Shown: positions 12,301 to 24,300 of the stretch, in pieces
How positions within the stretch are numbered: position 1 is the stretch's first letter
Layout of the letters: each line of letters starts with the position of its first letter
Source of the DNA: Apostichopus parvimensis
Lineage: Eukaryota; Echinodermata; Holothuroidea; Aspidochirotida; Stichopodidae
Direction of reading: 5' to 3'
Length of the DNA: 60,423 nucleotides
NCBI GenBank assembly: GCA_000934455.1
Contig: KN882874.1
Coordinates: 81,807-142,229 of the forward strand
Translations under genes and position numbers: made by a program
Notes under the pieces: generated by a model
The model's input: only the letters and a program-made list of their open reading frames with translations
The model's database searches: none
Told to the model about the DNA's origin: nothing

Positions 12301-15300
12301 ATAAGAAGAAATGTTGAAAGGAAAATAAAATCTATTAGCATACAAAGAAGAATTGTCCAACAGCAACATCTGTAATTTCCAGCCATGTATGCAACATTTT
12401 TACTCCTTTAATATTCCTTGACTCAAGCCTGACACCAGGTGTACAGTAGCTTGTGAATATTGGGCTGTGATTGGTCTAATGTTACTTGTTGCATCTAAGT
12501 TGTTAAACTAAACCCCCCCCCTCCCCCGTGATTGGTGTAATGTTACTTGTTGCATCTTAGTTGTTAAACTAACCCCCCCCCGTGATTGGTCTAATGTTAC
12601 TTGNNNNNNNNNNNNNNNNNNNNNNNNNNNNNNNNNNNNNNNNNNNNNNNNNNNNNNNNNNNNNNNNNNNNNNNNNNNNNNNNNNNNNNNNNNNNNNNNN
12701 NNNNNNNNNNNNNNNNNNNNNNNNNNNNNNNNNNNNNNNNNNNNNNNNNNNNNNNNNNNNNNNNNNNNNNNNNNNNNNNNNNNNNNNNNNNNNNNNNNNN
12801 NNNNNNNNNNNNNNNNNNNNNNNNNNNNNNNNNNNNNNNNNNNNNNNNNNNNNNNNNNNNNNNNNNNNNNNNNNNNNNNNNNNNNNNNNNNNNNNNNNNN
12901 NNNNNNNNNNNNNNNNNNNNNNNNNNNNNNNNNNNNNNNNNNNNNNNNNNNNNNNNNNNNNNNNNNNNNNNNNNNNNNNNNNNNNNNNNNNNNNNNNNNN
13001 NNNNNNNNNNNNNNNNNNNNNNNNNNNNNNNNNNNNNNNNNNNNNNNNNNNNNNNNNNNNNNNNNNNNTAATGGCGTGTGCCGATCGTAGCTGACAATGT
13101 CGTCTATCAGAAAAGCTTTCTCTTGTTGCAATTTACTTTCATATTGCAAAAAGAACAGTAAATAGGAGAAACCAAAGTCAACAAACGATGGATGGAAGCT
13201 TTAACTTTGTTTTTTCCAGTATTTGCAATTCACATTTCGGTTTTATTCGGTTTTTCCGGTTTTTCGGTTTTCTAAAAATAAAAAAAAGTACCGAAATTCG
13301 GTCGGAAAAAAACGGTTTCGGTACTAAAACCGGTTTACCGTGCAAGCCTAACGTACTGTTAGTGAAGGTATTGTATTAAACAGTATAATGTACTTACAGG
13401 AGTTACTATAGGAGTAATTAAGATAATATCTTAATTACTTAAATATTTTTCAATATAAAACGTGGAAAACATTTGACTTAAGTATTATGTGCTAAAATCA
13501 AAGGAGGCATTTTTCTGCAGCCGTGCTCAAAGCATTTTACATCATATAGACTTGTTATATGTTATAGAAATGTATTGGATGGTAGAAATCTCTAGGAAGT
13601 AATTTCTGAGTGGCTATGAGATACACAACTAAAGTATACCAGAATATGGCCAGGAATGATTAACTTTGAAACACTGAACAAAGAAACCATATCTTCTCAG
13701 CAGGTAGTTGTAAGCATGCTATGGCCAATGAAAACCTTCCTAGGCTTCTCTTTACTGAATTGAATTGAAAACAACACATTAATGTGAACAGTGAAATGTT
13801 AATGAATGTAGTGTTGGGTTTCTCTCATGCAATGCAGCTGAAGTGTAGGAAGCACAGTTCATAATCTCAAATGACTAACCACAAGGCATTCTTTAACATC
13901 CAAAGAAGTCCTTACTGTGGCTGCAGTTGCACAGAGAAGAAAGTTTGCAGGAATCTGATATGAGTGTTGTACACAGATTACTTTAATTACTGTTCACATT
14001 TTGTCTAGTAACTTTGAGTGCATAAAGTGTATTGTAAGATATTAATATTTCTAAGGGTCTCTGTACAAAAACTGCTCTTCAGTTTTGTATTTGTGAAACA
14101 ATGTCCTATCTTGCATAGTAATTTATTATGATTTGCATGATTAATTATATCATAATGTTAGCAGTAGACTACACAAGAATCGCTGTGTTATATTTAGTAC
14201 ATTCAATCCTTTAGACTCATAATAATATTGTTCGGGAAATGTTTACTTTGATATTGATCTTGCCCTTGGCTAAGTGAACATGTTCATATTTGTTTATGTA
14301 AAGTTTTAAATTTGATGTAATGCTTTATATGCATATGCAACTTGCATTTAGACAGTCATATTAATGTGGTTACTCAAGACAGATTTACTTTTACATAGCA
14401 ATGGAGTTTCGGACCTTATTTTCCTTTGTCATTGTCATTGTTCACAAACTTAGTACAAAAGTAGCAGTAATTCAAATAAATATTCAAAGTTATCATTTAT
14501 CTAATAGATGCCATTTGCCCCTAATTTAAGCATCCGATAAAAGCTGTTCAAGAAAATGAAATACTCCCTTCTAAATTTATATATCTTTCCTTTCAGATAT
14601 TGCGAGTGTAAGTTTATCTCAGGTAAATCCTGAGTCATCTGCTGAGATCATGTGTATCTTAGAAGGATCCACTTATGTTGTTAATAGTCTGGATATCAGA
14701 CTATCTAGATCAGAGGGAGCAATAGATGATCGTGGAATTACACGATTAACTGCTCCAGACATCTCTGATAACAGAAGAGAAGTAACTTACAGAGTAATCA
14801 GTGTGTCTGAAGATGATCAGTTCTTCTGTATCCTGTCACTGGTTACATCTATAGTTGGATCAATCAATGTCACAGGCTTTATGTACAGTAAGTATATATA
14901 TAGTGTGGTATCACTGTACAATTGTGATGTGTCATAAAGTCTCATAATGTCACCATCTTTATGGTTTATGTATCTGTATTTGTTAAGTATTGAGTATAAA
15001 GAGGGTGCATAATGGAACATAACATTGTAATGATATTGTCCAGATCAGAGGACACAATGGATGATGGTGGTAGGATATCACAATGGACAATTGCAGTTAT
15101 TACTGCTAACAGAAAAGAAGTAATTTACAGTTACAGAGGTTATCAGTGTATCTGAACATGATCAGTTCTTCTGTGTCTTGTCATGGTTTAGTATTATACT
15201 TACAGCAATCAATGTCACAGGCTTTGTGTATGGTAGGTTTATAGTGTTATTATGTTCTCATATTTACAAGTCTGCAGAGTTGCCACCAATTCAAAGCAAT

Positions 15301-18300
15301 GTTGTTAACATGTAAAAAATGTATTGCTATATGAACTATAATGCTCTTTGCCATTTTATTATAACCCGTGGATATATCTTGATGTTAATAGAAAAAAGAA
15401 TTGTAAGTAGATTTAATAAATTTCTTCTGTCTTTGCTTATAACCTTCTAGAGTTACCATCCATCATTGACCCACCTACAGAGGTAACCAGGACTACTACA
15501 TCAGTAACCATTACATGGAGACCCTGGGATGAAGAGACTGATGTTGGTGATCCTCCTGTGGTAGCGTACATCCCATACTACAAGATGGATCCATCTCAGG
15601 ATTGGATGAGTGGATCAAGGATCCAGGCTGACCAAACATTGGAATATACAGCATCAAGTCTTGAGTCAGATAGAAACTATACATTCAGTGTAGCAGCAGT
15701 CAGGGAAGGGGAGGGTGGAGAGGGACCCAGAGGTCCATCAGTAACCATCAAGACACTCTGTATAATTGGTAAGTATATCACAGGTAGTATTCTGTTGAAT
15801 ACCACTGCTGCAAAAGTACTGTACTATTAAGTTCAAACAGAAATACCTTTAGGCAAAAAGTCTGGATATTAGTGGATGATCATCATGCGTTCCAATTAAA
15901 TTTGATAAATTTAGCCATTTTTAGCAGCCAGATATTTGTATTAACCACTTAAAATACTTTAAATGTACAAGGAGGAGGGTTGTTCCCTAGAGTGTACATG
16001 TAACTTTCAAGGTGATAAAGACACATGACTTCGCTATGTTGTTTTCTACAGATGTTGTTCCACGGATGGTCACAACAACTTTAACTGCTACAAGTGATGT
16101 GACTGTGACATGGCAGGTAATAGATAGTTTGATAATGTTAGGCTGCTTGTGTTAATAAGGGGCTTTAATCAGTGTGAAACTATTCTGGAAGAGTAAGGAG
16201 CTACAGTTAAATAGGAGACTAATTTCAAGTAAACCTTATCATTCCCATAATAAATGACAGACGACAGACGATAACAAGTGTTATTCTTGCAAAATGTAGA
16301 TTGTTTTTCTACCTCTTTGTTATTCAACTGGTCTAAAAGATCAAGTTAAACATTGAATTTGTCAACACTCAGCATGGTTGAGGACCAGTGAAGCTATAAA
16401 TTAACGATGACTAACGTTTTTAAGAAGTTTGCAAGAATGGTTTAGTCTGGGTTAAAATCAGCAAGTAAAATGTGCTTAACAGTACCAGTAATTAACTTGC
16501 CACCTAAATAGGTTAAGCACCAGTATCATTTCTCAGTGTACATTACACACAGGAATGTATGTGTGTATCCTGTTAAATTTGGGAAGACTTTATGTTGTAC
16601 TTTGTACTACTTGAATTACCGAGACTGAAAAGTAGCGTCATTAAAAGCCAGTGAACAATGCAGTGTAATGAACAGAATATTAATCACAAATGGCAAGTAA
16701 TTTTAAAATAAAGATATAGCTTCATATATGTCACAGACTTTTCAGTGTACCTTTCTTGTGAAAGATGTTGATAGTCTTAGCAAAACTCCACACCTTTGCT
16801 GATGGTATATCGTATATGCACATGATTTCAGTGTCTATAGTAAAACAATGTCATGAGGTTCATGTAGATACTTACTAGTGGAACAGGGTACAGTGAGAGA
16901 TGGCAAATCCAACAAATAATGCAGTTTGATATGCTAAGTAAATTTGAAGGTACATGAGGCATCATTTAATGTAGTAACTGCTCTGGTTTGAAACCTCTGC
17001 TGAACTCTGGTTGAACCATATTGCCACGCTCTGGGGTCATTTACATGCCAGAAAGGCATTTTGCTTAATATGAAGAACAAAAAGAAAAAATGGGCAATTA
17101 TTAATTACCAGTAACAGGAACATCAAAACAAGAGTGCAAAAAAAACTATCAAGTTTGTAAAGCAAACATTATGCATAAATTAAGATTATGCAATTATGCA
17201 AAATATTAGCAACCTACAAACTTTGTGAGTTTTGCAATGCATCATCATACTTAAATTGGTTTCAATTAATAATAATAATAATAATAATCAGATGACCGTT
17301 ATTAAATACTAATAAAGTTGGATCCAGAAAATAATTCAGAAAGTGTTAACTAATTTCATGTACCATATATATCCTCCCTAGTCCTTTAATCAATGTAAAG
17401 ATATTTGTATAATAAGTTTACATATATACACTTATTACAGCTGGTTTTATTGTCCATCCACACTGTTAAATTACAGTAGTAAATTGGGATGATCAGTGTC
17501 ATTGTGTTTTTTAACATCATGATAGTGTAGTAACTGCTAGTTTACATTGTGTGTTCTCATTTTAAACTTAACAGCAACCAATGGTGCAGTGCAGTACTGG
17601 AATCACTAAGTTTACTATTTACTATGAGATAGAGGGCGATGTTTCTTCCAGACAAGAGGCTGGAACAGCAGATCCAAATGCTGAGAGCTTTACAGTTGAT
17701 GGATCACTTCTAGAATCAGGGACGACCTATAACATTGCAGTGACTGTCACTACAGACCAGGAAAGTGCTCTGAGTGAAGGAAGTTCAGTGACTGGAGCAA
17801 GTAGCTCAATGTCACTCAGTTCTTTGTGGACATCTCACATTTTCTTGGAGAGGAGGTTTCTAATAAACACGACTTGGTTATTGTAGGGGATGTCAACTTT
17901 CACCTTGACAATCATGGTGACCCTAACACTAAGCGTTTCCACGATCTGATCGATATGTTTAATCTTACCCAACACGTCACTACTCCGACTCACCGTGCTG
18001 GACATATTTTAGATGCCGTAATAACACACTCCGATATTAATCTGATTCAGAAAGTGGAGGTTAGTGATATGATCTCGGATCATAATCTGGTCATTTGCAG
18101 GATGGCGTACCCGAAACCTCCACCTAAACGTGTTACTGTAATGGCGAGGAAGTTACGGTCTGTTAATCTTGTTGCCTTTGCAGAGGAAATACGTGAGTCA
18201 TTACCGGACATCCGCAGTATTGATCTGAGGGATGCCACTGATCTCTACCATTCTATTCTTACCAAGGTTCTTGATAGGCATGCCCCGATGAGGGAGAAAA

Positions 18301-21300
18301 GTGTTACTGTGCGTGCATCCCATCCATGGTTTACTGATGATCTTTATGCTGCCAAGTGTGAAAAGCGAAAGGCCGAACGAAAGTGGCGTCAGACGAAGCT
18401 GACCGTCCACAGAGACATTTTCCTGGCATGTCAGTCATCATATAATAACCTTCTATCTCGATCGAAGGTAGCCTATTACAATGCCAAAGTAGAGGAAGCT
18501 CGTGCTAATCCAAAGGTTCTACAGCACATTTATAATGAGATCCTTAGTTCTAAGGCAGATGCTAAATTACCAACTTACTCGGAGGCTAAGGATCTTGCCA
18601 ACAAGTTCATGTCCTTTTTCACTGAAAAAGTGGAGAATATAAGGGCCATTCTACCTCAGTCACAGCAACGTGGGGCTGAATCCTGTCATCTACTTCGCAC
18701 CCAGGTGGGTACGCTATCTGGTTACTGCTCACTGCAGAGTCTACGACCATCTAATGATGAGGAGATACGCAAAATTGTGAAACAATCACCTTGCAAGTCA
18801 TGTGCTTTAGACCCACTACCAACTTGGATGCTGAAAGATGTACCGGTATTAGATAATATACTGCCAGTGATGACAACGATTATCAACAAATCACTCTCAT
18901 CTGGTGTAGTGCCGGAGTCGATGAAAACGGCTCTGGTGACTCCGATCTTGAAAAAACCATCAGCAGACCCAGAAATATTCCAGAACTATAGACCTATAAG
19001 TAACCTAACATTTCTATCTAAGGTACTTGAAAGAGTCGTTGCCTCACGACTGAATGAGCATATATACTCTCATAATCTACACGACACTTTCCAGTCTGCC
19101 TACAAACCGCACCACAGCACTGAGACTGCACTCTTGCGTGTTCAAAATGACATTCGGTGTATGCTTGATGGTGGTGGTATCGTCATTCTTGTATTACTAG
19201 ATCTGAGTGCAGCATTCGATACCGTGGACCACGACGTCCTCCTATGCAGAATGAGGGACAGATTAGGCATCAATGGTACTGCACTGAACTGGTTTCGCTC
19301 GTACCTTACCAATAGATCACAAAGTGTAAATATACATGGGACGAGATCTTCATCCTGCGTTCTGAAGTATGGCGTTCCCCAAGGGTCTGTACTCGGGCCT
19401 TTGCTGTTCTTAACCTATGTGCTTCCTCTTGGCGAATTGATTGATTCTCACTCAATACACCGCCATAGTTTTGCTGATGACACTCAATTATATACGGTTA
19501 TTAGAGAGATCAAAGATCCAGCACAGGTGCATCAAGAATGCCTAAAGTTGGAATGCTGCTTAAATGAAATTCAGCATTGGCTTACTGACAACTTCCTGAA
19601 AGGAAATCCATCGAAAACTGAAATAATGCTATTTGGTACGCCCCAACGTCTCAAACTAGTGAACATTGATTCAATCACAGTAGCTGGGGTTGATGTTAAA
19701 ATCTCCGGAGCCCCTGCACGTAACCTCGGTGTCCTGTTTGATCCTCAGCTGTCTATGAAGCCGTATGTCTACTCTGTCGTCAAGTCGGGCTATTTTCATC
19801 TCAGAAATATTGCCTTAGCCCGAAGGCAGCTCAGCAAAAGTGCGACACGATCGATCACGCAGGCACTTGTAATATCTCGCCTGGATTATGGCAATAGCCT
19901 TCTGTACGGGATCACCAATGAGTTGATGAATAAATTACAAATGCTTCAAAATAATGCTGCTCGCCTTGTCGCGAAAACTCCCAAGCGAGCCCATATAACA
20001 CCTGTACTTCGTGAACTTCACTGGTTACCTGTACGTGCAAGAATAGATTTTAAAATTTTGTATCTCACCTTTATGGCACTCAACGGGGAAGCTCCATTGT
20101 ACTTAGCAGAATTAGTCCATCGTTACATTCCACCAAGATCGCTGAGGTCCCAAAATAAATATTTGCTTGCGGAGCCATCATTTCATTCAACTAACTTTGG
20201 AGGGCGAGCTTTCTCCGTGATGGCCCCACGACTGTGGAACAATCTCATAGCCAAACAAGAGGCACCTATTTCTCCATCCAGTAAGACGGATCTCAAAAAA
20301 CAGCTAAAAACTATCCTTTTTGAAAAATATCACAGTTAGACCCTTTATTTGGGAGCGCATTTGAACATTGCCTTGTGCTCTGGATACCTGCGCTATACAA
20401 AAAACAGTTATTATTATTATTATTATTAAGTAACAATGGTAATACAGAAAGGATCAGCATTCATTTGGGAACGTACGAAATATACAATAGTGGTTAGCGA
20501 AAATAAGATAATGTTATATTAAATATATACAAGTTGTCATTCTTTAAACAGTTGTGTTTCTTTAACTTTTCATTCAAGAGAGAGAGCCTCCTTCCTCACC
20601 TGTTTATCTTTTTGCCCTGGTGATTCCATTCCTGATCATCGTTATTCTGTTGGTGGTGATAATCAAGCTGTAAGTTGGCCATCAAATTCAAATATTAAGT
20701 TTGGTATTAGAGCTGAATATAAACTGCATGATCATTCCCCTGATTGAGCTGAAGTGGATTATCTGGGCTTTAACCAATGGTTGGGGTGGGACTGTGAGCT
20801 GGCTGGGAGGGACCAAGGGAGGTGTGAGGTGTGGCATCAATCCAGATAGTCTGGCAATTCAGTGCACAGTCTAGCATGACTTCTCACTAGTTGCATGGAT
20901 ACCCAGTATTTCTAACACAAAACTTTAAGCAAAACTAAAGAGCACAACATCATTTTTGTTATTCCTTGCCGAAGGCCGAAGGAATCTATGCTGTGGTGTG
21001 TGGGTAGCCATTAGTGAGTAGATGATCCCTGTTGTTTTCATGGAGTTCAAAGGTCATTTGAGGTCAAAGTCTGAAAACTTTGTAAGCACAATATCTCAAG
21101 GAGTAAAAGTTTTTTTTAACTTCAAACTTAGTATGTGGGTAGCCTTTAGTGAGTAGATGTTCTCTACCTTTTTTCCTGTTGGTCAAGGGTCATTTGAGAG
21201 ATCACTAGAGGTCATAGGCGGTAAACATTGTAAACACGGTATCTTTAAAAGTACAAGATGCTTGAATTTTAAACTTGGACTGTTGATTGACCTAGGATAG

Positions 21301-24300
21301 CAGATGATCTGCATTGTTTTTCATGGAGGTCAAAGGTCACCAGAGGTCAAAGGCTGAAAACCAAGTAAACACGATATCTCAATAAGTGAAAGGTGAAAGG
21401 TCCAACTACAAACTTAATATATTGGTAGCCCTTAGTGATTAGATGTTCTCTATCCTTTTTCATGGAGGTCAAAGGTCATTTGAGGTCTCCAGAGGTCAAA
21501 GTCTGAAAAACTTGTAAACACAATATCACAAGAAGTAAAAATTGCTTGAACTTTGAACTAAGTGTGTTGATAACCCATGGTGAGCAGGTGATCCCTATTG
21601 TTTTTCATGAAGGTCAAAGGTCGTTGAATGTCAATTGTTGGTTACAGTCAGAATAAGTCTAATTGTGCAGAAGTGAAGTTTGTTTGACCTTCGACCCTCT
21701 TTGCATAGGTATGCATTACTAAATTCTGCAAGACTTGCCATTTCTGCTCAGCAATTCAGCTCTTTAGAAAATCTTGTATGTAAAGTTTGTTCTCATGTTG
21801 GCAAGTAATCACTAAGTCACGTGACTGTCTGAGGTTTCTTTTGAGGAAGGTGGGGGGGGGGGGACATATTTAACCAAAAGAGTTTTTCACAAAATTTTAA
21901 AGATAGTTCATCAACCTTTGGGTTGATAATGTTTCCTCCATATTTATATCATGCTAGTGGACTTGTCAGGGAACAAACACCTCATTTTCTTTTGCTGGAT
22001 AAGGTACCTACCTGCCAGTCCTATGTTAGTTCCTTTTCAGAATACAGAGAAAAAAACTGCCTAGGTCTATCCTCTTGCTATCAAACGAAGGAAATTATAT
22101 TAATACATCTTCCCAATCCTTTATAATTTTAATTTAATGCAATTGCTCGACAATTTTATTCAATTTGTCTAATAATCGTTTGAACAGAATCCGGAGAAAG
22201 CCTGCGACTGAGTCAAAACCAGTAGATTCACACGATGTTGATTATGTCAATGCTGGTGAGTATGTTTCTTGTTTGTTCATCTAGCATATTAAACACTTTA
22301 TCGCTTGTAAAATGTTAACATTACTATTATTCAGGTTTCTAGAGTTCACTCTTCACCTTTGAATAAACTCTTGAGTGTCTGTGGATTGCACCTGTTTTTT
22401 AAATGATTTAATATTTGAAATCCTTGTAGTTTTGCTTTCTGAACTTACTATAGGGAGTGTCATATTTGAAATATTCTATTAGCATATATTGATTTCAAAA
22501 TCACCACAGGGATCCTTTTTCTTTTATTGGTAAGGAAATCATTTATACACTGCACCATAAAGTTGTTCCACTCTTACTAATAAATATAATTTAAGGATAA
22601 ACATGATGAGGAATAACTTACAAGCTTGGTTGTTAACATGAAATTATAAGAATAAATCTCCCACCAAAAAATGGACCTGATATCAATTTCAGGAGTAACT
22701 GATGATCCGGAAGATTACATAGCTCTAGAGGAACAATCCAGAAATACTCCAGCCCCAAAATATCAAGATCTCACTGAGAAAGAAGCTCCCACACAAGAAA
22801 CAGCTGATGCAGCACCCAAGGCTATGCCTCGTCAGGGCATTAAGAGACAGACTGACTACCAGTATGAGGATGTCAACCTTGGAGAAACAGATGCTCGTAA
22901 ATTACCAAGCGTTCCTCAGCCAGACCTGCAAAGTGAAGATGATACAGAATATGAAGTCCCTGAGATGTTTGAGGAATACACAGGAGTCTATATTGACACT
23001 CTCGGAGCTAGAAAACCAATAACACCAAGACCAATAAAAATGACTGAGTATAAGAATTTCATGGGTAGAGAAAGGTCAAAGGTCATTGCTGATATTGTCC
23101 ATGAATTTATGGTGAGTAGTATTGTTGTCAAAATCATGTTTTACCTGATACAAGTCCTTCTGGTATCATTATAACTAACTTGAGGAACTGCTTACCTTAA
23201 CTCAACTCACAGAATTTTACTACCAAACAATATGAACACAATCATGCAGCACCAGACTAAGCCCACCTCCAGCTACAACCAGTACAGATTCAAGTACTTT
23301 CATTGGAACTGAAAAGTTTTGTAGTTTTTAAAAGGCCAAACTTATTTGTAGTGATATCCTTTACTATGAAGAATATTATTTAAAAGTTTTATTGTAAACA
23401 TAAAATGTTTTTAGAATATCTCCCACCAAACAATGGACCTGATATTAATTCCAGGAGTAACTGATGATCCTGAAGATGACATAGCTTTAGAGGAACAATC
23501 CATAATACTCCAGACCTAAAATATCAAGATCTTATGATATTAATACTTTCTCTGTTTTGTACAATTCCTTCATCAAAATCTGAATTGTTCAGTTTGTAAG
23601 TAAGACCTGTTATGAGTCATTTACAGAAGCGTGTATAGACAGATTGCTAATATGTTGGAGCTATTGCAGATGAACTTAAGGGTAAAATTATTTTTCTGTA
23701 TTAAACATCAAAATCATTTTAGTGAAACAAGTTAATCCTGTTTAGGTCGTTAGTGGACTCTGTAACCTCTTTGCTTAATTCTTTAAGGGTTCTTCAGCTG
23801 TTGATACAAATCATGTTTTCTTAATAAAGGATTGATTCTTGAAGTTATTTGAAGGATTATGAAGTAATTTTGTAATAAATAGAAAAATTATGAATAGGCA
23901 AATTGCTGCAACTTGAAGATTTTCAGAGAGTTACATTTTGATTTTTTAGGCACCTTACATGTTGTACTTGGATGAGATTAATAAGAGTTACATTTGTTTA
24001 GTTGCTTTATTTTATATTCAAATTACTAAAACGTCTTGTATTTGGTACAAATATGTGAACATCATATACTATGAGCAATTGTTGTAGTTCGCTTTTGTGT
24101 AGTTAGTATGACCTGAAGTTGAACATGTAAAATGACATATGACTTGAAACTGACATTGATAAGATGAACTATTGTAATGAATAATAAGTTTACCCAGCTG
24201 ATGTCCAGATGTAACTACATATGAATAGTTAGTATAGCCTGCAGATAAACATGAAATAATATCAATTTCATTAGATGAAGTTGGAATAACTGAAGATGAA

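Larger units (their letters stand above)
11515..13350. mobile_element. TIR element (hAT-like) containing an assembly gap
   Basis: The left end (from 11516) AGCTTGCACGGT and the right end, read in reverse, TAGGCTTGCACGGT are inverted repeats. Both are followed by related runs of 'accggtttt' and 'ccgaa'. The flanks share ACGTACTGT (11506-11514 and 13351-13359), consistent with a target duplication of 8-9 bp as in the hAT superfamily. No transposase frame is visible, but 465 bases are unknown, so an internal part may be hidden. Confidence 0.65.

Noticed and set aside
12508-13149. Long open frames across the N-run
   Set aside because: Unknown bases are read as open codons; artefact of the gap.
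17581-17886. FN3 frame continuing to 17886 as host coding sequence
   Set aside because: From 17804 the sequence is LINE endonuclease in another frame. The donor at 17801 matches the transmembrane exon in phase.
23073-23085. AGGTCAAAGGTCA in the juxtamembrane exon as a regulatory site
   Set aside because: It encodes conserved-looking residues (ERSKVIA) and lacks the rest of the repeat unit; probably chance.
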